A stretch of 64,000 nucleotides of DNA from Chinchilla lanigera (taxonomy: Eukaryota; Chordata; Mammalia; Rodentia; Chinchillidae), in assembly GCF_000276665.1 (NCBI RefSeq), contig NW_004955438.1, positions 6,894,878 through 6,958,877 of the forward strand. Direction: 5' to 3'. Positions 47,479-58,262 of the stretch are shown piece by piece. The notes under the pieces were generated by a model. That model was not told the DNA's origin. It saw only the letters and a program-made list of their open reading frames with translations, and did not search any database. Position numbers and translations under genes: made by a program. The stretch's first letter is position 1, and each line of letters begins with the position of its first letter.

Positions 47479-48118
47479 CTATAAAGTAACCTTGTATTGG
47501 ATATTAAAAATAGACAGATACAAGGTAGTAATTCAGCCTACTTAATAGAAAATTGAAAAAGCATTGTAATTTTATTTGAGTTGATATCAATTTTTTCAGT
47601 CATAAATTTTGCAAGGATAGACTTTATTTATTTTCACAGTAGTTCACTTAAGTACTCTAGATGCAACAAAATCGCCCAAAACTAAGCTTTACAAATCATC
47701 TCATCTTATAATTTAAATTTACAGAGAGGAAAATGCAAGCCAAAGATATATATAAATCACCTAAGTTCCCACAGAAAAATAATGACAATATCAGAGAGCA
47801 AACCAAAGTTTTTCTATTTTCTTTTCTTCCACAGGTTGTGAGGAAACTCAGATGATGTATAAATTTTTTCTGAAAATCTATGATTTAATTTAAATGCAAG
47901 TATATCTATCTTCTCCTAAAGCTTATCGTTTTAAAGCTTTTGTTGGAGTACTTTCTTATTTTCACTTTCCCCTGTTACCATATTTATTTCACTCCATTTA
48001 ATACATGATATTGAACTGGAAAGTTTACTTTAATGTTTAGAATTTATTCACCCAGACCTATGCCAACAAAACACCTGATTCTTTCCTAACATTTTTAAGT
48101 TTCAGCTTCATATTAACA
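47479..48118. other. AT-rich DNA with a possible MIR/L2 remnant
   Basis: Around 47700-47815 the order 'ttacagagaggaaaatgcaag ... aaatcacctaagttcccacag' vaguely follows the MIR core, but divergence is too high for a confident call. Confidence 0.35.
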
Positions 48119-48137
48119 GCTCTCCAGCTGGAGAGCT
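48118..48137. other. 20-bp perfect palindrome
   Basis: AGCTCTCCAG followed immediately by its exact reverse complement, with no spacer. No repeat context is recognised. Confidence 0.95.
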
Positions 48138-48445
48138 TCTACTTCAATGCAATTTATCTTCATATTTAGCTGATGAAGTTTAGAAAATACAACATGTCAG
48201 ATATTCTAGTTTGCCTCAGTATTATCCAGAACACCAAGAATAATTGATATTAAACACCAAAAGCCAGATTACTTTCATCAAACCTGCAGTGTTATTGTTT
48301 CTGAAGGAAGCACTAGCCCATGTAAAGGGTGGATGTACATGGCATATTTCAAGGTACAGCAAGTGTACTTGGACATATCATAATTGTTTATATGGAAAAA
48401 CAAATTAGTCTGTGGCCTGCACAGTGAGGAATCATCGGTGAAGGA
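48138..48445. other. AT-rich unique DNA, no feature seen
   Basis: Nothing is recognisable. A short minus-strand open frame (48278-48508) crosses into the next element. Confidence 0.45.
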
Positions 48446-48449
48446 TGCC

Positions 48450-48782
48450 TTCCTCACCTCTGCTTTGTACAATGATTGTAGCAAATGGTGAAGAAAAAGA
48501 TAAAGCAAAACTGGGCCTCCAAACTCAAATCCCCTTTAATCATGAGGGCCTTAATCATAGGGGTGGTGGGAAAGATACACAGCTCGCAGAGGCCGGGACA
48601 CAGAACGGGAAGGAAGAAGCTGACCTTTCAATTCCCCTTGCAGGGAGGCTTTGCTTCCTAGTGACATATTTAACCCCTGTGCTCATTAGTGGGTGAATCT
48701 ACTGAGAAGCATGGCAACCCCACGGTCTAATTATCTTCTAACACATGAGGTTTTAGGGGACATTCTAGATCTAAACCATAGC
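48450..48782 (-). mobile_element. MaLR-type LTR, antisense, partial
   Basis: The minus strand starts TGCTATGGTTTAGATCTAGA at about 48782, followed by ATGTCCCCTAAAACCTCATG and TGTTAGAAG, the canonical start of a MaLR LTR. The rest (a TTGCTTCCTAG-like region on plus as AGGAAGC) becomes diverged, and the 3' end is uncertain. Confidence 0.7.
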
Positions 48783-48879
48783 AACCAATATGAAAATCCA
48801 ATATTAGCAGAGTAAGTCACTAAAGAATAACATAAAATGGTACACAGTATTTAAGAGCCATTTATGTTGAACATTTAAC

Positions 48880-48977
48880 TTTTTTGTTTGTTTGTTTTTT
48901 GTTTTGGTACCAGAAATCAAACTGAGGACCTTGTGCTTGCCAGACAGGCACTTATGCCACTGAGCTGTATTCCTGGC
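48880..48977 (-). mobile_element. ID-type SINE, diverged copy
   Basis: Antisense: GTACCAGAAATCAAACTGAG, CTTGCCAGACAGGCACTTAT, CACTGAGCTGTATTCCTGGC. TSD tgaacatttaac (48868-48879) and tgaacattcaac (48978-48989), one mismatch. Confidence 0.9.
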
Positions 48978-49194
48978 TGAACATTCAACCTTCAACATTC
49001 ATTAATCTCTTAGCCAGAATGTGACACAATGGTCAGGTTCTCAAAAAAATTCATTGCTCTGACATTGCTAGTGATTTTATTCAATAGGAAAAAGGTAAGC
49101 AGTATGTTATTTAAAATACAGAATCACGTGCTTTATCTAATCATTTTCATCCAGAAAATTTTATGGGTCAAATCTAAATTATTCCCCCACAATC

Positions 49195-49440
49195 CCCATC
49201 TGCGTGCAATGTGCCATATTCATCACTGGTCTTGTGCATGGATGAATAGCTAAGTGACCGTGAGGAGATGGAGTCTGTCTGGAATTGGGTCACTGGGGGC
49301 ATGGCCTGGAAAGACATATCTTTGCCCTTCTCTCCTACCTGGTGTCCATGGAATGATCAGCCATCCTCACTGAGGTCCTTCTAACACACCAGCTCTACTG
49401 TGGAACCTAACTGTGAACCAAGTAAACCTCTTCTTCTTCT
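49195..49440 (+). mobile_element. MaLR-type LTR, sense, partial
   Basis: GGTCACTGGGGGCATGGCCT, GTCCATGGAATGATCAGCC, GTGAACCAAGTAAACCTCTT and a TTCTTCTTCTCAG tail follow the order of a MaLR LTR 3' half. The 5' end is not defined. Confidence 0.55.
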
Positions 49441-50108
49441 CAGCAATTAGAAAGTACCTGAGTGACTGAGGTCATGGAAATGGCTTCAGCATTAAAATTC
49501 TCACACCTTTTCTAGGTGAGAGAACACTCTCAGGTACTATGGAGGAGGAAGGGAGTATGGTATAAACATCATGGTGGAAACTTGGATGTAGCATGTAGCT
49601 GCTGCCCTATGAAGAGAAGTTTTCATGGTTTTGTACTCAGAAGATACCCAGGAGTGAGATTCGTGGTGAAGTGGTTGCTTCCTATAAGACAAATGTGTCA
49701 GCATCTGATAACAATTGCCTACAAAATAATACAAAGCAAACATAATGGAAAAAATAATTCCTACCTTGGATGCACTCCTAGAAATTCTACTCTAGTGGCC
49801 TCTGATAATAATTAAAGCTTGACAAAGAGAAGGAGAACTTGTCCAAAGACCAGTATATCTCAGGCTTTCTGTTTATATTTTAAAATATAAATTAAGTCTC
49901 CATCCATTATGAAACCATGAAAAAGTATGAGATAATCAATTTTTAGTTAAAGTGTCCACCTGAAGATGTACTGTACTATGTGTCACTGATTATTGTTGTG
50001 AATTTGCGATAGATCAGTAAGAGCAGTATTTTACTGTAAACTTTACTGGATTGTTGGTATAGGTAATATCATCAATGTTGTAGTAATCTTTAGTCAGGTT
50101 TCTGTATT
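49441..50108. other. Unique DNA, no feature seen
   Basis: Opposing open frames at 49516-49815 (plus) and 49537-49743 (minus) overlap and have no identifiable domain. The 49590-49770 part loosely recalls old L1 3' sequence but is too diverged to call. Confidence 0.4.
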
Positions 50109-50116
50109 CCAAATTA

Positions 50117-50202
50117 CACATTTATTTTTAGTATCAGGACTTGAACTCATGACCTCACACTTGCCAGGCAGGCACTTTGCCACTGAGCTATATCTCTGGC
50201 CC
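50117..50202 (-). mobile_element. ID-type SINE, diverged copy
   Basis: Antisense: GTATCAGGACTTGAACTCAT, CACTTGCCAGGCAGGCACTT, CCACTGAGCTATATCTCTGG. Short TSD ccaaatta (50109-50116 and 50203-50210). Confidence 0.9.
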
Positions 50203-50210
50203 CCAAATTA

Positions 50211-50590
50211 TCTTTTGATACAATTATTTTCCTTCTCATGTGGGAATTTCTGTTTCTGGAAATGTCATGATGACCAGGAGTCATTCAGTCTATTCATTAG
50301 CTCTAAGCTGAGTGCTCAACAAAGTGAGAGACTTGTGTTCTGATACAGGGAAGAAAATGTGCCCCAGGCTTTATAAACATAAATCATTTATTTTTGTATA
50401 CTTTATATGTTTTATATCTTTAAAATCCTTTGACATAAAGTGATTACACCATTTAGGTTTATAGTTAAGCCTCACATTGCCAAAAGAATAGAAAGGTTTA
50501 AATTAAGAAATCAGGTGAGATAAAAACAATCATATATCATTCATGATGCATCCTATTAAATACAGCGAGTGAATTTTAGAAACTTCATTT
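50211..50590. other. AT-rich unique DNA, no feature seen
   Basis: Nothing recognisable. Confidence 0.5.
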
Positions 50591-50599
50591 TCTACTTTC

Positions 50600-50950
50600 A
50601 TGTCAGTATTAGTTCTGTGTTACTTCATAACAAGTCAACATAAAATTCAGTAGCATAAAGTAAAATCAATTTACAATTTTTTATGAGGCTGATGGTTGAC
50701 TGGTCTCAGCTGGGTAACTCTTATGTGGGACACTCTTTTGCTAACTTGTGAAGTTCCAGATGTTCACGGTGTATCCAGGCATTACTTCCATGTTTACACA
50801 CTACCAGATATTGACTAGGGCACCTCCATTTTTTTCCATGTGACTTTTTCCTTTAAGGGTCTAGCAAATCATTCTGACAGAACCCTGTTTGGCTTCCAGG
50901 AAAGTAAAGTGGAAGCCACCAGTTCTAGTAGAACATTGTTTCTAGACTCC
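50600..50950. repeat. Possible ancient interspersed repeat, unclassified
   Basis: The sequence of motifs (TTCATAACAAGTCAACATAA, a CATAAAGTAAAATCAATTTA stretch, TGGTCTCAGCTGGGTAACTC, then GCACCTCC and GGAAGCCACCAG) recalls a common mammalian repeat that starts 'tgtaacaaattacccc' and contains 'cagctgggt'. I cannot name the family with confidence. Confidence 0.35.
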
Positions 50951-51498
50951 TACTTCTGTATTTCTACTACACAGTGATTATTAAATCAATCATGAAACCT
51001 CACCAGGTTCCAAGGAAAAGGAAATATTCTTAAACTTCCGTCTGAGGAAAAGTCAAGCAAAGACAATGGGCAAAAAGGTGGTAACAGTTTTGTAAAGCAT
51101 CCAACCAGTTTTGAATGAATTTATGCAGTACTTTTTGTAGTTATAAATTAGTCAATATAAGTAAGTCTACTGATACTCAACTCTTTAAAGCACTGCAGGA
51201 AAGAATTTAACATATTCTTGCTGTTTAACAAGTTTAGTGCATTCATAATTGATATTTTTAAAACTGAGATTTACAGACTGCAAGCAATCAGAAGTAAGCT
51301 GAAGATTTCCAGAACAATCCCCTTTTACATTTCTTTAAGAAAAAAGCAGCATATGATTTCCTATTTAAAAGTACAATTTATAAAGTATATCTGTAATTAA
51401 TACTCTACTGCTTTCATTCACTAAATTTAAATGACTTTGTCACAACTTACATGGCAAATAATTTCAATCTATTATGTTAAATTAAAACTGTGATTAAA
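50951..51498. other. AT-rich unique DNA, no feature seen
   Basis: Nothing recognisable. Confidence 0.5.
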
Positions 51499-51512
51499 AA
51501 TTAAGTATTTGA

Positions 51513-51622
51513 TGGGGCTGGGGATTTAGCTCAGTGACACAGCACCTGCCTGGCAAGTAAGAGGTCATGAGTTTGATTCCCAGTACCAGAAAAAAAAAAC
51601 AAAAAAAAAAAAAACAAAAAAG
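51513..51622 (+). mobile_element. ID-type SINE
   Basis: GGGGCTGGGGATTTAGCTCA, GTGACACAGCACCTGCCTGG, GAGTTTGATTCCCAGTACCA and an A-run with two C interruptions. Perfect 14-bp TSD aattaagtatttga (51499-51512 and 51623-51636). Box B carries the TTTGATTCC variant also seen at 16856. Confidence 0.95.
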
Positions 51623-51636
51623 AATTAAGTATTTGA

Positions 51637-52700
51637 GATTTAAAAAAGAAAAAAGCAGCAGAGTTGAATTATCCTTAGTATGAATTAAGAAAATAAATCT
51701 GAAGTGTGATAAAACCAATTCCCTAGCTCAAAAACAAAATGGAATCCCTTCCCATTATTTTTGAAATTCCCATACAATTCCTCCTAAGAAATGAGAATTA
51801 TTTTCTGTCTTGAAAAGACATGTATATAAATATGGACTTACAGGTAAACATCAATGGCTATGCTAATAGAAATCATTCTTTTCACAAATATGATATGTAT
51901 ATTGAAGACCAATTTAAGGACCGTAAACAACCAGTTTTCCCTTGAACACAATTAAGAGGAAAAGCAGTGAGAGTACAACACTGAAATTCTCTAAATTAAC
52001 ATGTATCTGTCTATTCATCTCTACTTAATTCTTTCCACCTAGGTTCTCTGTGATGTTCTGGTAAGATTCTGAAGGAATCTAACATTAAAGCAGCATAGGA
52101 AATGTATCACCTGTAGCCCTATCTTCCTTTTTTCATTACTTGGCAAATCATATTGTTTAATCTCAGTGTGGTATTTATAGAAAAGTAGAAATTCTAGGCT
52201 TCTAGTAATTGCACTTTTCAATTCATGATATACTTGTAGGGTATACAGAGTTCCTGTACTCAGGAGAGACACTGAGTCAGTGACTTTGTTGGAGCTTCCA
52301 CACTGCTATTCACTCCTGTACACAGCAAATAAGGCTCTGATTAATTGGCCATGAATTACTTATCAGAAAATAATATGGACCTGTGCAAGTGATATTAATG
52401 GCACTGCATAGAACAAGTAAAACCAAGAGAAGTTTTTGTGTGGAGTACAGAATTACATATACAATAACAAACAAGAAATAAACCCAAAGTAGTCTATTAT
52501 ACTGTTTAGGAAGTTCTTCACTTGTGAACAAAAGAAAACTTACTGACCTCTGATCAGCATTTTTAATAGGTATATGGAAAATATGATTTATCAGCTTCAA
52601 TTTTGCTCAAGGGTGTTTAAGATCTGGCAGTAAAAAAAAGCATTCTTAAGTTAGAATTCTGAAGGGAAAATGTGTCAAGTACTGAACAAATCTCTGGACT
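51637..52700. other. AT-rich unique DNA, no feature seen
   Basis: Open frames on minus at 52039 and 52310 have no recognisable domain. Confidence 0.45.
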
Positions 52701-54320
52701 TATACTCATGTTGCCTTTGGTTTAATCTGCCCATGGCTTCTGTCCACCACTGGCCAGTTTCAAAGCAGAGATTTCATACAAGAAGCTACTTAAATAATGA
52801 CTGCTGAGAAGCAGAGAAAATAATGGAAGCAGATAGGACAGGTTAATAACTAAAGTAGTCCTCAAAGCCATGCCACTGTCATCCACCAAACACATTGCTC
52901 TGTCAATCTCTGGGACAAATCTCTAACTTAAACAAATTAAAATCTCACTGTAATGGCCAAATCCCACCAACGTTTAACTTGCTACTCAAATACATCAACT
53001 GCAAAAGCAGTAATTTCTTCCCTAAATTTTAAATAATTTCAGGATTTTTCAAAATCCCAACTCAAATTTCTCCTGAAATCCAAGTCAAACTCATAACTTT
53101 AAATCTCTCTAAATGTCAAGAACAAGTTATGTAAGCGCAAAGCTACAGGATAAATATTCTCACAGCAAACATGAAGAATAGGAAAATAGTAAAACATCAG
53201 AACAAAACATGACCCAAAACCCTGTAAGAAAAACATTAAGTCCTGTAGCTACATATCTGACATGCAGAACACATGGTGCTAAAATGTGAGTTCCAAAGAC
53301 CTCAGTCAGACCCATTCCTATGTCCTTGCATACTTCAGCATACAGGGACTTTCTTTTGGACTAACTCCACTCAAAAGCTTCATCATTCTGACTTCTTCAA
53401 GTGTGCACTGCATCTTTGGCTCCATTCCCTCAGTTTCCTGTACTGCCTTCTCAGAGTTCTCTTGCCTGGCCTCCCTAACATATCTGGGTGGAAGTCTTCC
53501 TAACATTACAATTCTTTCTTTCTGCATGGCAGTAAAGCCAGCATCACCTGGATGATGCTAAGATCTATGGTTAGCAGAAGCAGTATCCAGGTCCCCTTGG
53601 GCCATGACTGAAGTGGCCTCTGAGTTTCTGGAAGGCTGAGGACAATGAAAATAATCTTCAGGGATAAATTCCATAGGTGATCATTTTTGAGCAGGTATCC
53701 CTCTGACTTTCCTCTTGAAAGAAAGATTGATACTTTTGTGTTGTTTTGTTTTGTTTTGTTCTTTTTTTGTTGTTGTTTTTTTTGTTTTTTCTCCGGTACC
53801 GGGAACCAAACTCACGACCTTGCTCTTGCCAGGCAGGTGCTTTTGCCGCTGAGCTAAATCCCCAGCCCCTACTTTTGTGTTCTTGAGCATGCCGTGGGTG
53901 GGTTTTGCTCATTCCTGAGATGCCCTGAAGGCATTTTTCTTACAGTCCTTGTACCAAGTATTTAATTAGTTTTTAACAGCACTATTCTCTTTAGCAGCCA
54001 TTCCTCCTTTGGCTTCACCTTTACACATGTTTCAGTGTGGCCGTCAAGTCCCCACCCAGGCATGTTTTCATGGCCTGGGTTTGTGTTCCTCTGCATCTGG
54101 AATAACTTTTTAACTGGTACTTGCACTGCACTGAAATGATTTTTTTGCAGTGTCCTGTACATATCTGTGAGCTTCTTAAAACAAGATGCCACATATTTTC
54201 CTAGTGAAATTATTGTATGTTGGCTCAGTATCCACTGAATATCAGATGCTTAGGAAGAGATATCATGGAAGAAAATGCAAATACTGTTGTTGGAATACTG
54301 TGAATCCCTGCAGAAAAATA
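52701..54320. other. GC-richer block of unknown origin, interrupted by an ID SINE
   Basis: Relative to its surroundings this stretch is less AT-rich and has protein-like open stretches on the minus strand: 53318-53527, with Glu-rich and Lys-rich composition, and 53962-54192. Neither is long nor recognisable, and between them the frame is broken. It may be the internal part of an old endogenous retroelement or a processed pseudogene. No poly(A), TSD or LTR boundary was seen. Confidence 0.35.
53743..53869 (-). mobile_element. ID-type SINE, young copy with long interrupted tail
   Basis: Antisense copy; GCTCTTGCCAGGCAGGTGCT core variant. The tail (plus-strand TTGTTTTGTTTTGTTC..., then GTTGTTG) is about 50 bases. 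TSD tacttttgtgtt (53731-53742 and 53870-53881). Confidence 0.95.
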
Positions 54321-54699
54321 AACAGAAAGAAAAAATGAAAATGGAAATGAAATAATATCATAAGATCAGAAAAAAATCCATTCTCAACACTAAGGCTGGA
54401 GTTACCATAAGTAGCTACCAATGATGTTAAATTGAAATATGTCTATGTTTCTGAACACTGGAAAAAGAGATAAGCAGATCTCTTCTCCAACAATAATATT
54501 TTAATTCTTCCCCTTGAAAATGCAGTTTATGTACTTTGCATAAAATTTAATGTATAAGCAAATGCTCTGTACACCACTTTCTAGCAAAATCCTTTCTTCC
54601 CCCATTCTATCTGGACAAGGAAAGCATGGTTAAGACAATAAATTTTCTCACAAGGATGAAAGCAGAAAGGTTCATTCACTCCTGTTGAAAATTGCATAA
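54321..54699. other. AT-rich unique DNA, no feature seen
   Basis: Nothing recognisable. Confidence 0.45.
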
Positions 54700-55190
54700 T
54701 TATATGCCAATTATGAAAGATTACATAGAAAACTACTATATAAAGATAAATATAGTCTAAACATATGACCCAGAAATTGCACTCACAGGTATTTACCAGT
54801 CGTTTTGGAAATGGGACACGGTGATGAGGGCCTGCACTTCCATGACACTGGGAGGCTGACCCTGAAGGATGCAAAATTTGAACCAAGCTTAGGCAATTTA
54901 ACAATTTGGAACTTGTCTCAAAAAATTAAAAGAAAGACCTAGGATTGTAGCTTAGTGAGAAGGTCCTAGGGTTTGTAGCTCAGTGGGAAGGCTGTAGGTT
55001 CCATTTCTTGCACTGGAAAACAAAATGAGAGAGAGAATTTGGAAGTCCATGTATTTTCATATAAAAAGCAGCATTTGAATGTTTACAGTAGTTTTATTCA
55101 TAATTTCCAGTCAATACATGCAAGCAAGTTGTCCTTCAATAATGAGGCATATATAACCATACATTTCATGACCACTAAATCAGTACTTTA
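54700..55190 (+). mobile_element. Ancient L1 ORF2 3' fragment
   Basis: 'atatgacccagaaattgcactcacaggtatttac' continues, after a SINE insertion, with GGAAGTCCATGTATTTTCAT, TTTACAGTAGTTTTATTCAT and TTGTCCTTCAATAATGAGG. This is the L1 order 'acccagcaattgcactcctgggtatttat ... gtccttcaa'. It is an older branch than the copy at 41662. Confidence 0.7.
54815..55020 (+). mobile_element. B1-ID dimeric SINE (B1-dID type), old
   Basis: The left part is a degraded B1 (GACACTGGGAGGCTGACCCT ... AACTTGTCTCAAAAAATTA). The right part is ID-like: GTTTGTAGCTCAGTGGGAAG, TGTAGGTTCCATTTCTTGCA, an A-rich tail. The ID head is present twice, once as CCTAGGATTGTAGCTTAGTG and again as CCTAGGGTTTGTAGCTCAGTG, about 29 bp apart. 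Dimeric B1-ID SINEs are known from squirrel-, dormouse- and beaver-like rodents. Confidence 0.65.
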
Positions 55191-55199
55191 AAAATTGCT

Positions 55200-55690
55200 C
55201 AAGGGATTCCTAGAAAGAGAGAATGAGGTCAACATCATCAAACCCAAAGGAAAGTATACATTTAACTGGAAAAAAAGGGTACACAAAATTAAAAAAAATA
55301 AATAAACCTGCACTAGAAAAATAATGGAATGACAGAGTTTAGTAAATACATTTCAAAGATAACATTGAATGTAAATGATATTAACTCACAATCAAGAGAC
55401 AAAGATTGGCAGATTCAATCAAAAAATAAATCCCAAGTATATGTTGCTTACAAGACACATCTGGCCAGGCATGGTGGCGCATATCTGTAATCCCAGCACT
55501 CGGGAGACTGGCAAGAGGATCATTGCAAGTTTGAGACCAGCCTGGGCTACAAAGTGAGCTCAAAGCTAGCTTGAACTGCATAGCAAGATCCTGTCTCAAA
55601 ACAACAAACAAAAAGAAAAAGAGACACATCTGATCTGCAGAGAGCACAGAGACTAAAAGAGAAATCATGGAAAATGGCACTCCATGTAAC
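55200..55690 (+). mobile_element. Old L1 ORF2 5' half fragment, split by B1
   Basis: 'aacattgaatgtaaatgatattaactcacaatcaagag' and GTATATGTTGCTTACAAGAC follow the L1 ORF2 segment 'attgaatgtaaatggactaaa ... caatcaaaagaca ... tatatgctgcctacaagag'. After the B1 it continues ACACATCTGATCTGCAGAG. Frames are broken. Confidence 0.7.
55464..55621 (+). mobile_element. B1-type SINE, full length
   Basis: CCAGGCATGGTGGCGCATAT, CTGTAATCCCAGCACTCGGG, GAGACCAGCCTGGGCTACAA, GATCCTGTCTCAAAACAAC and an A-rich tail. Perfect 11-bp TSD agacacatctg (55453-55463 and 55622-55632) within the L1. This is the best-preserved B1 of the window. Confidence 0.97.
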
Positions 55691-55699
55691 CAAAGCCGG

Positions 55700-56385
55700 T
55701 AACAATGACTATTATCTACAGCTCACAAAATAAGAAATGTTGGAGAGGTTGTAGGGACAAAGGAACCCTTCTACATTGTCAGTGTGAATGTCAACTAGTA
55801 GACCCACTCTGGGAATCAGTATGAACATTCCTCAAAAAACCAAAAATGGAATTGTCATTTGATCAATTTATACCTCTCCTAGTATCTTCTTGAAAGATTT
55901 AAAGTCATCATATTATAATGATACATCATAATTTTTTAGCAGCACAATTCACCAAAAAACAAATAATGTAATAAATTAGATTATGAAAGTAATCTATATG
56001 CCAATCAGCAGAGAAGTGGATAAAGAAAATGTGGTATATGTACCTGGATCACTACTCAGCCAGAAAGAAGGATAAATTTGAGTCACTTGTAGGAAAATTG
56101 ATGGATTTTGAGATCACAGTATTTAGTTAAATAAATCAGAATCAGAAGGTTAAATATAACACAGATTCTCTTATTTGAGAACCGAAACATAAACAATTAA
56201 AAAACAGAACAGAGAAATAGCAGGAAAGGAGAAAGTGGACTTTGTGAAGATGGAAGGACTGTCCAGTGGCAAGGAAGTGGAAAAAGGGGGATTTAAAATG
56301 ACAGAGATACTATATGTAACAATTCCTCATTGTGAATCTAATTATGTATTGTAAACGTATACTAATAATAAAAGTATTCATTTAA
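55700..56385 (+). mobile_element. Old L1 ORF2 3' part and 3' UTR
   Basis: 'aagaaatgttggagaggttgtagggacaaagg', GAATGTCAACTAGTAGACCC, GGATAAAGAAAATGTGGTAT and AAATTTGAGTCACTTGTAGG match the L1 at 14590-15400 (for example AAATTTGAGTCATTTGTAGG there), so both copies are one old family. The end is A-rich at about 56385. Confidence 0.8.
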
Positions 56386-57240
56386 AAAATGTGAATTTTG
56401 ACCCCCAAAATACATGGTGAATCTTAAACTCACATTATTATGTGTAATAGGTATTTCAAAACATGCTACACAATATATGGTTTGAATTATGTGGCATTCT
56501 GGAGGAGTCAAATCATACATAGTAAAACTATTCATTGCTACCAGACATTTTAGGAGGAAGGGGTATTATTCATTGGAAAAATCTCAGCGAACATTATTAA
56601 TGCTGTGAAATTATTAATTATGATACTGTAATTGTGGATCTGATGCTACCTATTTATCAAAGCCCATAGAATTTACAGCACCAAGAGTAAATTTTAATTT
56701 GTAAATTAAGAAAAATAATTGAAGAGTTTGGCAGATTGTTCCCTGCAGTAACAGAGAGTATGTTCAAACAATTTACAAATGTATGTAACTTATTAATGTA
56801 AAAAATAAACTCACTAATGGCCTTGGGAATAAACTTTGCTGACCAAAGTATTTCTTTAAAAAATTAGCTCAGTAAATAATAATAAAGACAAGACTCCCAA
56901 TATTATAAGGCCTGCATTTTAGTTGATAAAAATATTGGCCATGAATATATAGGTTAATAGTTTTTACTTCTATATATCAGTGTACTGCTGAGCAATAATT
57001 AACTAAATGTACTGTGGGTGGTGAAAGATAATCTGCCAAATCCCTAAATTATTTTTCTTAATTTATGGCTATTTGTGGAGGTTGCTAATAAACAACTCAA
57101 GATTGGAATGATTCCCATGGTAATATTGTAGAAAATGAGGTAATGGAGACATTGTTATGAATTTCTTTACACTTAATGTAGAAATGAGTATTTACACAGA
57201 GTTACAGTGGTATGCATATCTGTAGTTCAGTATACATGCA
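56386..57240. other. Unique AT-rich DNA, TAAT-rich, repeat-free
   Basis: No repeat is recognised. TAAT motifs are frequent (for example TTATTAATTATGATACTGTA near 56610), in the style of conserved non-coding DNA, but this can be base composition. Confidence 0.4.
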
Positions 57241-57244
57241 AAAT

Positions 57245-58262
57245 TTTTCCTACTCTCTCAGCAAAGGTACAGTTAGCACCAGAATTTGTCATTATTTGAT
57301 TTCCTGATGATGGCCATTTCTTCTAGAGTATAGTACAGTCTGAGTGGTGTTTTAATTTTCATTTATGTACTGTCCAGAGGTGTTGAATATAGTGCCATAT
57401 ATTATTGACCACTTGAACTTCTTCAGAGAAGTGTCTATTCATTTCAATTGCCTAATTTTTATTGAGGATTTTATTTAGGGTCATCTACTTTTTTAGTTCT
57501 TATCAATTCTAGATGTTTTTTCTCTTTCCAAATTCTAGGTGACAATTTTTTTTCCCATTCTGCAGTTTGTCTCTTCACTCTGTTGATTCTCTCATTTGCT
57601 GTGCAGCATTTTTTAAATTGATTAAATCAAAGAAACTGCTCAAAAGGAAAGAACAACTGGGCTGGGCCAAAAGAGAAAAGAAGGAAGGGGAAAAAGATAT
57701 GTATATATGCACAGGTAGCTAAGATAATTGTACTACTAATTTCTATTAGTTCATTGAAAGGAATCATTAGTGCTTATATTGTTTGATCAATTTTACATGC
57801 CTGTATCTGGTAATCTGAGCAACTCCTTTGAAGATAGCAATATAAAATATAATCCCCAATGTTAATTTCCTATCATCTTGTTTTGAAATTTTGTACTATT
57901 TTTATTGTCTTTTGCCTCTTTAAAATTAAAAATAAAAATCTCATTTATTGATTCTTGGTATTATTTCTGGTGCAATTTATGTTCTCTTCAGAAAACCTTT
58001 TATATGCCTCTGTCTTCAAGAATTTTACCTACTATGTCCTCCAACAGGTGAATGCTTCTGTTTTAATATTTAGATCCACTTTCAGTTTAGTTTAGTCCAT
58101 GGTGAGATACACGTCTAGATTCGATATTCTGCATGCATAATCAGTTTCTTCTTGCACCATTTTCTTTCTCTCTCCTCCAAGATGTTTTCAGCCCCTTTTC
58201 AAAGATTAGATGGCTGAATTTTCCTGGAGTTATTTCTGCGTGGTCTGTTCTGTCCCATAGAT
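57245..58262 (-). mobile_element. Old L1 ORF2 fragment, antisense, split by a younger L1
   Basis: Antisense landmarks: GATGATGGCCATTTCTTCTA, AGAGAAGTGTCTATTCATTT, CCATTCTGCAGTTTGTCTCT, TTGCTGTGCAGCATTTT; after the interruption, TTCAGTTTAGTTTAGTCCAT and TGGTCTGTTCTGTCCCATAG. The order is collinear with antisense L1 ORF2. Interrupted at about 57629-57935. Confidence 0.82.
57629..57935 (+). mobile_element. L1 3' UTR fragment nested in older L1
   Basis: AAGAACAACTGGGCTGGGCC, AGCTAAGATAATTGTACTAC, TTCTATTAGTTCATTGAAAG, CTCTTTAAAATTAAAAATA. It matches the 3' UTRs at 42740-43198 and 34588-35095. It is 5'-truncated with a short A-rich end and a weak 5-bp repeat aaatc at 57624-57628 and 57936-57940. 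Confidence 0.78.

Noticed and set aside
611..53869. tRNA genes at the ID elements
   Set aside because: The box A and B motifs come from SINEs: the rest of the cloverleaf is not formed, and A tails and TSDs are present.
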